DNA of 64,000 nt from IMG/VR virus record IMGVR_UViG_3300021197_001584, positions 1 through 64,000 of that record; one strand, 5' to 3'. The position numbers were made by a program, and so were the translations under genes. The notes under the pieces are model-generated. The model did not search any database. It was not told the origin of the DNA and was given only the letters and a program-made list of their open reading frames with translations. The stretch comes from a virus. Below, piece by piece: positions 22,781 through 32,000 of the stretch; the stretch's first letter is position 1; every line of letters begins with the position of its first letter.

Positions 22781-24659
22781 CCTGATCTCCTTTCATGGTT
22801 AGTGATTCTAATAGTGTTCTAATTTCAGCTTCAGATTTAAATAGTTGGCTTTCTTCGAAATCGGTAGATTCTGTTACACCTCGAGCTAATGAGTCTAAAC
22901 CACCAAATCCGACTTTGCCGGGAAAGGTCTTGCGAGCAGTTCCGATCTCACCAGAAGCAGTGTTGTTCATTTGTTTTTTCATTCCACCTTTTCTATAAGT
23001 CAACTTGTGCCGCTTGTAAGGTCCTCGGGGTTTTGCATCATCATCACGCTTTGCTGGAGGTTCTGCCATTAGATCGGGTTCGCCACCAGAATCACCACCA
23101 GCGTCATCGCCAGCGTCATCGCTTCCTGTATCTAAGTCCCCACCTAAATCATCCCCGCCTAGGTCGAGGTCTCCACCTCCACCGCCAGAGTCACCGCCGC
23201 CTTCATCTCCTTGACCAGCCCCTTCGAGAGCGTTCATGAACTTCTTATCGCTAAACATTTCACGTTGCATTCGCAAGTATTCTTCTTGTGACAAACCGAG
23301 TAAGTTTTCAGAAACCCAACGACGAGAGAAGTAGCCTTCTGTTGCTGCTCCTGCAATGTCAAACTTTGTCTTCCAATGTTCGAGTTCTTGCATCTCGGCA
23401 ATCTTTGATGGATTATTAAGACGAAGCTTGAAGTTCAACAGATCATCATCGCGATATCCCATTGTGTAAAGATGAACAATTCCAACTTTCTCAAGTTCCG
23501 AAATGAGAACTCGTTGAAGTCTCTGAATGGTTCTTGCGAATCGGATGTCCTTTTGAGCAAGAGTTGTCTTGTCTTCAGTTGCTCCTTCACCCATCGATAG
23601 ATATGATTGTGGAACTTTGAGAGCAGAAAATAGTTTGTCTCGAAGATATTTGACATCTTCGATCTGTGCTGTAAATTGTCCTCCAGGAAGGTTCTCAATG
23701 TTCGTAGAGGACTGTCCGCCTCTAACTGGGATAAAGTAGTCCTCTTCAATCGAAAGTGGGTTGTAGCGTAAATCTACGCGACCTGTGGTTGGGTCAACAA
23801 CTTGGTGACGCTTCATCTGAGTCATGACTTTTTGCATGTATTGTTCAACGTCTTGAGGTGCGATTCCACCAACGTCAATCTTGAAAACACGACGCTCTGG
23901 TGAGCGAGTGATTCTGTAAGCCATCATGGCATCTTCCAATAGCGTAAGTTGTCTCCAGATCCGTCTAGCGGGCTCTAGGACGCTTGTTCCGTAAGGAGCA
24001 TGTTTGTCATTACCTAACACTCTAAAGTGCGCTATTTGCCAATTTTCGAGCGTTAAAGAGGCATTGTTCCATTGGTATTGAACATAGTTGGGATTTGTTG
24101 GATCCTCGCCTTCAAGTCTCTCGACTTCTTGAGGAGGAAGTCCGATGCAGTTTTGGATTCCTTTGCTCTCGTCAATGTCGAGATAGACAAATAGGTCTCC
24201 GTACTTACACATGGTTCTCGCCCAGCCGAAGAGGTTGTGTTCAACATTCATGATGTTGTAGTAAAGATTGTGCAAAATGTATTTGATTTCATCATTTGTG
24301 CAATTGATGTGGAGCATTGGAGTCAATGCTGAGTGAGTTGTCATCTCGTCTGCGTAAATGTCGAGAGAAGATGCAATCTCTGGTGTAAATTCCATTTGGT
24401 CGAAATCGATGTAACGCTCTGCTCGGTTTCTGTTCGAGATCATGTTGAGCGTCATGATGTTCATTGGGTTGTATTCGGTCTTCTTGAACTGCTGACCTGA
24501 TGCGGACTTGAAACGCTTTGCGTAAATATCCAAGTGGCGTCGTCGGAGTTGTCGTCCTGATTGTGTTCGTCGTTGGGTCAGAGGCCCCGAGAACATTCTA
24601 GTTAAAGCTTTGAATAAATCGTTTTGATTGTTATTCGGGTTTCTTTCGTTGCGAGCCAT
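22767..24659 (-). CDS. Portal vertex protein, gp20-like
   Basis: A 630-residue protein (T4 gp20 is 524) directly after the terminase gene. Residues 1-475 follow the gp20 pattern: an Arg-rich start, YIDFDQMEFTPEIASSLDIY, a helical stem region (YRITRSPERRVFKIDVG), and KVPQSYLSMGEG then FARTIQRLQRVLISEL. Residues about 475-558 are an unusual Gly/Asp/Ser tract followed by a basic Lys/Arg stretch, with a helical end. The portal ring is the DNA entry channel and binds the terminase motor. AAGGA precedes the ATG, four bases after the terminase stop. Confidence 0.92.
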   Translation of the reverse strand: MARNERNPNNNQNDLFKALTRMFSGPLTQRRTQSGRQLRRRHLDIYAKRFKSASGQQFKKTEYNPMNIMTLNMISNRNRAERYIDFDQMEFTPEIASSLDIYADEMTTHSALTPMLHINCTNDEIKYILHNLYYNIMNVEHNLFGWARTMCKYGDLFVYLDIDESKGIQNCIGLPPQEVERLEGEDPTNPNYVQYQWNNASLTLENWQIAHFRVLGNDKHAPYGTSVLEPARRIWRQLTLLEDAMMAYRITRSPERRVFKIDVGGIAPQDVEQYMQKVMTQMKRHQVVDPTTGRVDLRYNPLSIEEDYFIPVRGGQSSTNIENLPGGQFTAQIEDVKYLRDKLFSALKVPQSYLSMGEGATEDKTTLAQKDIRFARTIQRLQRVLISELEKVGIVHLYTMGYRDDDLLNFKLRLNNPSKIAEMQELEHWKTKFDIAGAATEGYFSRRWVSENLLGLSQEEYLRMQREMFSDKKFMNALEGAGQGDEGGGDSGGGGGDLDLGGDDLGGDLDTGSDDAGDDAGGDSGGEPDLMAEPPAKRDDDAKPRGPYKRHKLTYRKGGMKKQMNNTASGEIGTARKTFPGKVGFGGLDSLARGVTESTDFEESQLFKSEAEIRTLLESLTMKGDQDETQ

Positions 24660-24662
24660 TTT

Positions 24663-26240
24663 CTATCCTTTGTAAATCCAGAGAAATTCTTTTGTCTTCT
24701 CTATTTCCTCCCTATGTTTTTCGTTAAACGTTTCGTTATAGAACTTTTGACCTTTGATTTGCGTGTTCATGGTTGTGGTGCTTTTAAAAACACCTCCAAG
24801 CATTGCTTTCTTATATGCCATGTCTCGTTCGTTTTCAGCCAAGGCAGTGTCTCTAACCCAGCAAGCGATTGCCAAAGACATTACGAGATCATCATTGTAA
24901 GAACGCATTGCTTGAGGTTTACCATTGAACCAAATAAAAGTCTTCAATTCGTGAAAAACTCTAGCGGAGTGCATAGTAATTAGTTTGTTTCTGACGTACT
25001 CCTCCAATTTAGCCACGATTAAAGGTCTTGTTTTGGTAGATGTGGTGAAGCCCATGACTGCTCGGTCGTCATTCTCAGCAAGGTAGGCTTCGACATATTC
25101 GTGAGTTGACTTGATAGAATAGTAAAGTTTTTTATAATTCATATCTTTTAGCTTCTCGAGAACAGCAATTCCAACACCAACATTTTCAACAACGAGCAAA
25201 CATGTGCCATACTCTGTTCCTGCATCATAAAGGATCTTTGAGTACATGTCAAGGTCTGGTTTGCCTTGATATTCTGCAACAACAGTCATTGTGTCAACGC
25301 GGAGGATGTGAAAGCAACTATAGTCAGCTCCGTCACCTCGAGCAACATCGGCCGACAAAAGGTAAGGAACGCCTTCTTCAAATTTTTCCCAAATCCAAAA
25401 GTTACGATCATAGCCCACTCGATATTGTGGATCGCAGACATCGCTATGGATTCTCTGTAGATCCTCGGGATTAACAACAGTCTCACCAGAAGCATTGAAT
25501 GAGCACTCCAACTCCTGTGCGATTTGTCTCTTGGACATGTTGTTTGTCTCTTTGTCGAACCATGCTTGGTCTCGATCTGGGTGAACATCCCAATGGAGTT
25601 TCGTTGGAAAGAAATCGTTGTTCCCTGATTCAGATTCCGTGTAGGTTTTGTGGAACCAGTTTCCAACGCCGTTAGGGGTGCTTAGAGCGATGCAGCGGCC
25701 CCCTGTAGACAAAGTAGGGTAAAGACCCGTCCAAAGCTCGTCGAGGCCGTCAACGAACGCTGCCTCGTCTATAATAAGAAGCGACAAAGCTTCCGAACGA
25801 CCAGCGTCACCTGATGTGGTTCCAGCTTTTACTTGAGAGCCGTTTGTAAGTTCGAATGATTGTTTGTTGTCCGTTTGGATCTTTGCGATTAGCATCCAAG
25901 ACGGAAGGTTCTTGAAGATCATCTTGACCTTCTTTACAAGATTTGTTGCTGTGGATAGTTTGGTTGCGATGACGAGAACATTCTTTTCTCGGTGAAATAA
26001 CATAAACCAAGCAACATAGGCAGCCGAGATGGTTGAGATCCCGAGCTGTCTTGCTTTTAAGATTACGTTAAAACGATAATCGTTAAAGGACTTGAGCATG
26101 TCTTTCTGATAGTCATAAGTCTTGAAAGGAATTTGACCATGCATAGGATGCGAGATCTTACAATAATTGTCAATGAAGTATTGAGGATCCTTTCCGCACT
26201 TTACAAGTTCTTTAACGATTTCATTTTTTGTAAGTTTCAT
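24663..26240 (-). CDS. Terminase large subunit, gp17-like
   Basis: A 525-residue packaging motor (T4 gp17 is 610). ATPase: K-A-R-Q-L-G-I-S-T at residues 62-70 takes the Walker A place (T4 has SRQLGKTT; here the usual Lys is Ile and a Lys stands at the front), Walker B LLIIDEAAF near 154-162, and ALSTPNGVGNWF near 185-196 as coupling motif. Nuclease: DVARGDGADYS, VVENVGVG and a final NDDLVMSLAI. It cuts concatemers and translocates DNA into the head through the portal. Its first residues MKLTK repeat the start of three small proteins in this window. Confidence 0.93.
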   Translation of the reverse strand: MKLTKNEIVKELVKCGKDPQYFIDNYCKISHPMHGQIPFKTYDYQKDMLKSFNDYRFNVILKARQLGISTISAAYVAWFMLFHREKNVLVIATKLSTATNLVKKVKMIFKNLPSWMLIAKIQTDNKQSFELTNGSQVKAGTTSGDAGRSEALSLLIIDEAAFVDGLDELWTGLYPTLSTGGRCIALSTPNGVGNWFHKTYTESESGNNDFFPTKLHWDVHPDRDQAWFDKETNNMSKRQIAQELECSFNASGETVVNPEDLQRIHSDVCDPQYRVGYDRNFWIWEKFEEGVPYLLSADVARGDGADYSCFHILRVDTMTVVAEYQGKPDLDMYSKILYDAGTEYGTCLLVVENVGVGIAVLEKLKDMNYKKLYYSIKSTHEYVEAYLAENDDRAVMGFTTSTKTRPLIVAKLEEYVRNKLITMHSARVFHELKTFIWFNGKPQAMRSYNDDLVMSLAIACWVRDTALAENERDMAYKKAMLGGVFKSTTTMNTQIKGQKFYNETFNEKHREEIEKTKEFLWIYKG

Positions 26241-26252
26241 TTTTGGTGAGTT

Positions 26253-26771
26253 TTAATTTCGATTCATAACCGTGCCTCTTTCATCTTGAGACAATCTTAA
26301 GATTTCATTAAATTCTTCTCTAATCCTCTTTTTTTCTCTTTGCATCGTTGGTTTACTGCTCCCACTGCAGTAATGATTGATCTTATTACTGTATAGGCGT
26401 AAAATCCCACTCATAATTCTTGCATCGCAGGGGTCGATTTTTTTAGATTCAATGGCATCGAACAAATATTTTTCTTGTTCATCGGCAGTGGGAAACCTAG
26501 ATTTCATGTTGAATGCATTCTTGAATGCATTCAAACCTGCTTTTTTTAAATTTTTAGATGTAAGCTCTGGATTGTCGTCAAAGGGGTCTAATGGTTGTCC
26601 AGATGGACCTAGTGGAATAAATTCGAATGACTCTGGTGCTTGTTGTTGAGGCTCTTCCTTATTCTTTTTTTTCCCAAAACCGAAGAATCCTTCGTCAAGA
26701 TCTTGTTCGTTAACAACGGCGTCAAGCTCTTCTTTGATGATTCGTTTTAAAGTTTCTTTTGTAAGTTTCAT
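26253..26771 (-). CDS. Small protein with MKLTK...IIKEEL leader, candidate internal capsid protein A
   Basis: A 172-residue protein. Residues 1-16 are the shared leader MKLTKETLKRIIKEEL, containing I-K-E, a legal site for a gp21-like protease. It continues with D/E-rich residues, a GFFGFGKKKNKEE patch, a Pro/Gly/Gln-rich linker (25-65) and a helical C-terminal half (LTSKNLKKAGLNAFKNAFNM, IMSGILRLYSNKINHYC). Function unknown. It is the gene just before the terminase large subunit, so an alternative is a small-terminase-type protein. The ATGA overlap with the upstream gene indicates coupling. Confidence 0.6.
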   Translation of the reverse strand: MKLTKETLKRIIKEELDAVVNEQDLDEGFFGFGKKKNKEEPQQQAPESFEFIPLGPSGQPLDPFDDNPELTSKNLKKAGLNAFKNAFNMKSRFPTADEQEKYLFDAIESKKIDPCDARIMSGILRLYSNKINHYCSGSSKPTMQREKKRIREEFNEILRLSQDERGTVMNRN

Positions 26772-27328
26772 TTTTGATTATCTCCAGCCTTAATCTTTTC
26801 GTTTTGAGGACGCTTTGCTTTTGCGAACTCTAAAAACTTTTTTGTAATGTCATTAGTGGTATTTTCCGAAGGCTCCAACATCTCATCCATTTGTAAGCCG
26901 CCAATCTTGTAGTGTTGATAGGCTTGAACAAATGTTCGAACGTTTGAGGTTGTCTGAACGATAACCTGTGGTTCGCCCTTTGCAGTCAAGGAGACAGACT
27001 TTCCAGTGATTGCTTTGTATTCTTTTTGTAAGAACTTCTTAACTTCATTAATGGTTCTCATGATTTCATTTTCAAAACCACTTTCTTTCAAGTCTCGCAT
27101 CATGACATCTGATTGGTAATTGATGATCATGGAGTTTCCGTAAAACTTTACTTTAAAGCCATCGATGACTCGCTTGTCGAGCAAAGGGATGCCTTGCTCT
27201 CGCATAAGTCCGGTCTTTCGTGCTTTGCCATCATGGGAGTAGTTCTCCATGTGTTGTCCGCCGTCGTATGAACCGTTGGCGGCTGCTTGGGAAAGTCCCT
27301 GTATGATTTCTAATGTTTCTTTGCTCAT
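26768..27328 (-). CDS. Hypothetical protein near the terminase genes
   Basis: A 186-residue protein of unknown function. Residues 1-50 are Gly/Asp/His-rich and probably flexible. Residues 50-115 form an alpha/beta segment with VKFYGNSMIINYQSDVMMRD, then a basic helix (IMRTINEVKKFLQKEYKAI). Residues 115-160 have VIVQTTSNVRTFVQAYQHYKIG, and the tail is charged. Being two genes upstream of the terminase large subunit, a packaging or head-related role is possible. The ATG at 27328 follows an AAGAGGC-type site. Confidence 0.55.
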   Translation of the reverse strand: MSKETLEIIQGLSQAAANGSYDGGQHMENYSHDGKARKTGLMREQGIPLLDKRVIDGFKVKFYGNSMIINYQSDVMMRDLKESGFENEIMRTINEVKKFLQKEYKAITGKSVSLTAKGEPQVIVQTTSNVRTFVQAYQHYKIGGLQMDEMLEPSENTTNDITKKFLEFAKAKRPQNEKIKAGDNQK

Positions 27329-27344
27329 TTGTTTTTAGCCTCTT

Positions 27345-27656
27345 TTATTGATTCATTTTTTCTTTGATTGCCGAAACTAATTTCTGCACTTCTGGTGGGA
27401 GAGTCTGGATATAATCCGTTGCCATCTCGCTACCCTGGACAAGAATGGTTCCAGGAGAACCATCTTTTGGATAATAAGCTATAACATTTGTTCCTCTATC
27501 ATCTACAACTTTAATTTGGTCACCAAGACCTAGTTTTTCTGCAGCTAATTTGGCAAACTCCATAACGTCTGCGCCCATGTCTTCTGGTCCTTCCGCCATC
27601 ACTGCAGCTAATTCTTCTTTGATGATTTGTTTTAATGTTTGCTTTGTAAGTTTCAT
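27345..27656 (-). CDS. Small protein with MKLTK...IIKEEL leader, candidate internal capsid protein B
   Basis: A 103-residue acidic protein. Residues 1-16 (MKLTKQTLKQIIKEEL) are the shared leader with the I-K-E site. The rest is a small alpha/beta unit: an amphipathic helix DVMEFAKLAAEKLGLG, two strands IKVVDDRGTNVIAYY and a closing helix LPPEVQKLVSAIKEK. It starts at 27656 in an ATGA overlap with the zinc-ribbon gene; a longer reading from 27731 would run through that gene. Unknown function; cargo delivered with the DNA is one possibility. Confidence 0.6.
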   Translation of the reverse strand: MKLTKQTLKQIIKEELAAVMAEGPEDMGADVMEFAKLAAEKLGLGDQIKVVDDRGTNVIAYYPKDGSPGTILVQGSEMATDYIQTLPPEVQKLVSAIKEKMNQ

Positions 27657-28021
27657 TTGTTTGGTCTCCAGCCTTTTTTCCATCTTTCTTCTCGGCCTTC
27701 TATCCATTGGATGTAACATTTGTAGCAACAATCAAATTTCGTCATGTAAAGATCATCAACGGATTTGAATGAATAAGTGTTGCAAGTTGGACATGAACGC
27801 TCGGATTCTTTATTAAGTAGTTCTTTTGAGATTAAAACTCCATCTAGATCTACCTTTTGAGCCTCGGCTTTACCAAGTCTATAGTTGGACTTGAGTTCGT
27901 CGAGATACTCTTTTTCTTTCTCGTCATCCCAGTGGGACTTGGGATTGGCTACTGCTTCTTGGCCGTACTTTTCTGCAATTGCTTTTTCGACCTTTACGGC
28001 GTAATTTGGATCTTTGCTCAT
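27653..28021 (-). CDS. Small zinc-ribbon protein, unknown function
   Basis: A 122-residue protein. Residues 1-45 (MSKDPNYAVKVEKAIAEKYG, then W-D-D-E-K-E-K-E-Y-L) are helical. The C-terminal part has C-P-T-C near residue 77 and C-C-Y-K-C near 97, forming a likely four-cysteine zinc ribbon, then a W-x-x-G-W tail. Similar proteins occur in large marine phages, as far as I remember. Neighbours on both sides overlap it by four bases (ATGA), so it is co-translated with the candidate lysis genes and the leader-peptide gene. Confidence 0.6.
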   Translation of the reverse strand: MSKDPNYAVKVEKAIAEKYGQEAVANPKSHWDDEKEKEYLDELKSNYRLGKAEAQKVDLDGVLISKELLNKESERSCPTCNTYSFKSVDDLYMTKFDCCYKCYIQWIEGREERWKKGWRPNK

Positions 28022-28428
28022 TTAACACTCACTTCTATTTGATTTGCAGCATAGTAAGTCAAAAGAGATGCTGATGTTCCGAGGACAAAGCCACCGAAGA
28101 ACACCCAAGTTTGCCTTTTGGTGTTTGAGTTTCTTCTAAGAACCTCGATCTCTTCGTCTTTGATTTCGATCATCGCATCGTATTTTGTTTGCAATGCTGT
28201 CTTTTCTATATCTAAATAGTCAATTTGACGCTGTTTTTCCGCAAGTTGAAGTGAAAAATCTAAAGCAGCATTGATCGTACACTGTTCTTCTGTGAACTCT
28301 TTCATGGCTATTATAGATACAACCGCCTCATCATTAAACAGTCTACCGGCAAAAGGTGCAACTTCTCCTTCAGATAAAGGAGTCATCAACGGGGTTGCAG
28401 TTGCGAGTGCAGTCAAAAGCCAAATCAT
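28018..28428 (-). CDS. Signal-peptide, coiled-coil, membrane-anchor protein (spanin-like candidate)
   Basis: A 136-residue protein. Residues 1-15 look like a short signal sequence, followed by a conserved-looking block (APFAGRLFNDEAVVSII). Residues 55-105 form a coiled coil (SLQLAEKQRQIDYLDIEK...) and residues 110-128 a membrane span (TWVFFGGFVLGTSASLLTYY). A periplasmic coiled coil linked to the inner membrane is the layout of spanins, which complete outer-membrane lysis. There is no lipobox, so it is not a standard unimolecular spanin. It overlaps its neighbours by ATGA on both sides. Confidence 0.5.
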   Translation of the reverse strand: MIWLLTALATATPLMTPLSEGEVAPFAGRLFNDEAVVSIIAMKEFTEEQCTINAALDFSLQLAEKQRQIDYLDIEKTALQTKYDAMIEIKDEEIEVLRRNSNTKRQTWVFFGGFVLGTSASLLTYYAANQIEVSVK

Positions 28429-28814
28429 TTTAGCCTCGAGATGTTTAACTCTTCCATTAGAATGCGATCAATGGCATCCGGGTCTTCCTTGGCTAGCTCA
28501 ATCAATTCAAGCTTTCGATTTACCGTCTCTCTCTCGAGTTCGGTCTGGGCTTGTCTATGTTGTCTTCTCAAGGCTGTTCGAGACTGCATGTATTTTTTGT
28601 TGGCTCGAGCAAGTCTCAACTTTTCCTCAGCTGAAATCTCTTCGATTACTTCAATTTCTTTTTCTTTTGCTTTGACGGTTGCTTCTGCGGCTTCGACTTG
28701 CTTCTCTTTACTTTTACGTCCGAGAACGAAAACGGTCAATACGACAACACCGGAAGCGATCAGCTCCCACTTATCCTTAATCCAATCCCACTTATCCTTA
28801 ATCCAGTTCGACAT
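28425..28814 (-). CDS. Membrane-anchored coiled-coil protein (i-spanin-like candidate)
   Basis: A 129-residue protein. Residues 1-20 hold a tandem W-I-K-D-K-W repeat, residues 20-36 are a membrane span (LIASGVVVLTVFVLG), and residues 38-120 a long charged coiled coil (KEKQVEAAEATVKAKEKEIE and on). N-terminal anchor plus long helix fits an inner-membrane spanin subunit, yet similar layouts occur in unrelated proteins. It begins in a one-base TAATG overlap with the holin-like gene, with GGAGG in front. Confidence 0.5.
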   Translation of the reverse strand: MSNWIKDKWDWIKDKWELIASGVVVLTVFVLGRKSKEKQVEAAEATVKAKEKEIEVIEEISAEEKLRLARANKKYMQSRTALRRQHRQAQTELERETVNRKLELIELAKEDPDAIDRILMEELNISRLK

Positions 28815-29029
28815 TATCCGTGCCTCCATGTTCTTGCGAAGTCAATCGCAGTTTGGCCACCAATATAAGTCATGGCAATCATTCCCCATGTTTCGGCATC
28901 GAGACCAACGCCCAAATACAAAAGGGCAGTAGCGACAGCGAACACAAGGAGCTTTCGTGAAATTGCCCTCTCCATTACGCTATCGATAATGCCCTTCTTT
29001 TCATTTTTATTCTCATTAGAGTCTTGCAT
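28814..29029 (-). CDS. Small two-span membrane protein (holin-like candidate)
   Basis: A 71-residue protein. A hydrophilic start (residues 1-24) is followed by two closely spaced hydrophobic segments (LLVFAVATALLYLGVG and WGMIAMTYIGGQTAI) and a short charged tail (DFARTWRHG). Size and layout fit a small holin, and the two following genes look spanin-like, so a lysis function is a reasonable guess. No endolysin is seen in this window. First gene of the packaging operon, 22 bases after the AACTAGTTAG motif; AGGAG precedes the ATG. Confidence 0.5.
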   Translation of the reverse strand: MQDSNENKNEKKGIIDSVMERAISRKLLVFAVATALLYLGVGLDAETWGMIAMTYIGGQTAIDFARTWRHG

Positions 29030-29051
29030 AGTATTTCTCCTTTGCTTGGCC

Positions 29052-29061
29052 CTAACTAGTT
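29052..29061 (-). promoter_or_regulatory. Variant late motif AACTAGTTAG
   Basis: Identical to the decamer at 19634-19643 and one base off ACTATTTAG. It lies upstream of the first gene of the long packaging operon. Confidence 0.45.
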
Positions 29062-29068
29062 CTTAACG

Positions 29069-32000
29069 CTACAATTTGACTTGTGCATAGCCATCAGTCT
29101 TATCTATATCGATTGACATATCGACTATGTCTTTCAATCCTTCTAGGTGAGTAATCAATAGAACAGTCTTGAATTGTGCTTTGATCATTTGCAACAGTCT
29201 CGTGAAGCCTTCCATGTGCTCTGCATCCAACGCTGTGGCTGGTTCATCAAGAACAAATATGTTTGACTTTGGCAAAGATGAAACAGAAATCAACGCAAGA
29301 CGAACAGCCATCGATGCAATTGTCTTCTCGGCACCTGAACCCATAGATAAAGGTCGTGGATCATAGTTTGGATGCTTCAGATAGACTTCAAGCTTATCTC
29401 CATCTTCTGCAAAGAATACTTGGAACTCAACAATTGACGAAAGAACTTTTTGGATCTCATCATTGATTACTGGGAGCATTGACTTGATAACCTCATAAGA
29501 GATTCCATTTGCATGTGTCGCCTTTACAAAGATGTCGTAAGCAATGTAGTCACGTTCGGCAGCAGAGATTTGATCGATTTTTTCTTTTGCTTCTTCAATA
29601 ATTCGCTTTGCAGATCCCTTCTCGGACATGAACTCTAGAACTTTTGACTCACAAATTTTGATCTCCGCTGCTTTTAGTGACACAGTCTTATTGATTGCTT
29701 GTAGATCTCGACGCAATGAGGATAGGTTTTCATAGGCCTCGATGTTGTCGTTGTAGTAAGCGATGTCGGCTTGACGATCATTGATTCTTCGTTCCATTAG
29801 AGACACTTTGCCTTCACAATTTTCCCACTGCAAAGACATGTTGCGAACTTCAGATTGTTCTCTCGCAAGAGTGTCGCGTTGGGCTTCGTAGTCTCGAACA
29901 ACTGCTTGTGAATAAGTTTCGTTGATCAACGATGCTTTCATCTTTAAATCAAGCATTTGAGAATTAAGAGTCTCGATAAGTTCACTAACCTCAACGATTG
30001 TGACCTTTGCTTCTTCTGCTTTCTTTACAAACTCGTTGTTACTGCAGAATTTGCAGTCAGGATCATACTCGTGATCATGGAGCATGTCGATCTTGCTTTG
30101 CAACCTTTGCTTCTCACGTAAAGCCTTGTCTCTAGACTTGGCCGTCTTTTTGATTTCATCTTTAATAATCTTGAAAGTATCAAGATCAGATTGAGCAACT
30201 ACCGACTCCTCAAGCAGAGATGGCAATCTAGCCGTTAAATCTTCGATTCTAGAGCGCTTAGAAGAGATCTCGGTAGATAACCTATCCATCTCACTAGAGT
30301 TCTTTAGAAGAGATTTTTGAGCCTTTGAGAGCGCGTCTTTCAACATATCTATGTCAAGGTCTCTTTGCGAAGCTGCTTCTACTTGATCTCGAATCAATTG
30401 CTGGTCTTCTTTGAGAACTGTCAATCTAGCAGTGTGTTTCTCGCAAAGAGTCTGTTGTGTTTCGATATCCTCAAGGATCTCTGCAAACTCGGCTTGGGCT
30501 CTTGAGAGCTTCTTCTGCCAATCGACTGATGTTAAGTGCTTGATAACTCCTCGCATCTCAGATGAGTCGGTCTTCGCAAGTTTATGCATTTGGTCGAAGA
30601 TCTGGAGATCTAGGAACTTTGCAAGGATCTCTTTGCGTTTTGTCGATCCTTCGTTAATGAATCCGAAAGATTCATTTTGAGCGGCGAGGGAAGTCATCAT
30701 GAAGTCTTCAAGCGAACCAAAGACATTTCTAATATTGTCGTCTGTCTTGTTGCGAGTGTCTCCGTTCTTTGACTCTGCTCTTGTACCAAGCGTTAGTTTT
30801 CGGAAGTTGAGTTCCGTTTTGGCTGAGACGACTTCTCTACCTTTAGACCTTCCGGTTGTTTTTTCGAGGCTTCGATCAATTTTGTAAACATCATCGCCGA
30901 CAGCGATCTCGAGTTTACAAGAAGCTTGTTCTTGGTTTTGATTGATGATATGGACATTCTTTCTTTCTCCTTTTGATGTCGTATTGAAAAGACCAAACAG
31001 TGCAGCATCAATAATAGATGATTTACCTGAATAGTTCTTTCCGAAGATTCCAACAAGGCCGTTTAGCCGGCTGAAATCTAAAGTATTACCTTTTCCGTAA
31101 TTAAATAGGTGGTCCCAACTCATTTTCTTAATATCCCACACAACATTTCTAGCGATAGGCGAGGATGAATCTATCTTCTTTAGATAGTCTCGGGACAATT
31201 CGACAACACGATCTCGAACGGAATCATCGATTTCTCTGCCTTCCATGAATTCTCTGAGGAACTTTTCTTGGTTATCAGGGTTTCTCATGTTCAACGACTT
31301 TCCGTTCTTCGCAGATGCCACATCGTTTGACAATGTGGAATTGTTCACGAAACTGACAGAATGTGTTGACCATTTGACTTGAGCATAGTCACACGCTCTT
31401 TTTAATTTTGCCATTGGCAAGTTGTGATTGCACACAAGTCTCAGACGCGAGTTCTTTGGAACATCGGTCACAGGTAGTGTCCCATCTTGATTGATGTGGA
31501 CAGTAATGAATGGTCGAGGCGATTGGAATAATCTCTTATCGATTGAGTGCTTATCTTTCGAGTGAATGTTCCACATGAGATAACCTTTCAACCTAGATTC
31601 TCCAAAGTTCTGTTGGACGGTCGAACCGGCGTACCAAACTCTTTGATTGAGGTCCATTGATTGGATCTTGTGAATGTCTCCGAGCATTGCATAGTCAAAA
31701 TCTAAAAAGATTGACATGTCATCCTCTCCGTGATCCAGAGAGAATCCAGAGCCAACCTGAGATCCTCGAATAGCACCATGATAAAGAGCGATGTTAATGT
31801 CATTGTTGTTCGATGGCATCTGCCAATTGTCTCTATCAAAGACAGACAAGACATTAAATGTCAAACCATCTTCGGGAGAATATTCTCCTGAGTTCTTCAG
31901 CAAAGTAAAGTTCGGATGCTGCATAGCATCTGCAATGGGCGTTACTGCATCTTGTCGATCACCATTCTTTAAGTTGCCATCGTGATTACCTAAAATCATA

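Noticed and set aside
21137-22845. ACTATTTA copies at 21137-21144 and 22838-22845 (also 28213 and 33935)
   Set aside because: They lie in the interior of well-supported genes with normal codons and no start behind them, so I take them as background.
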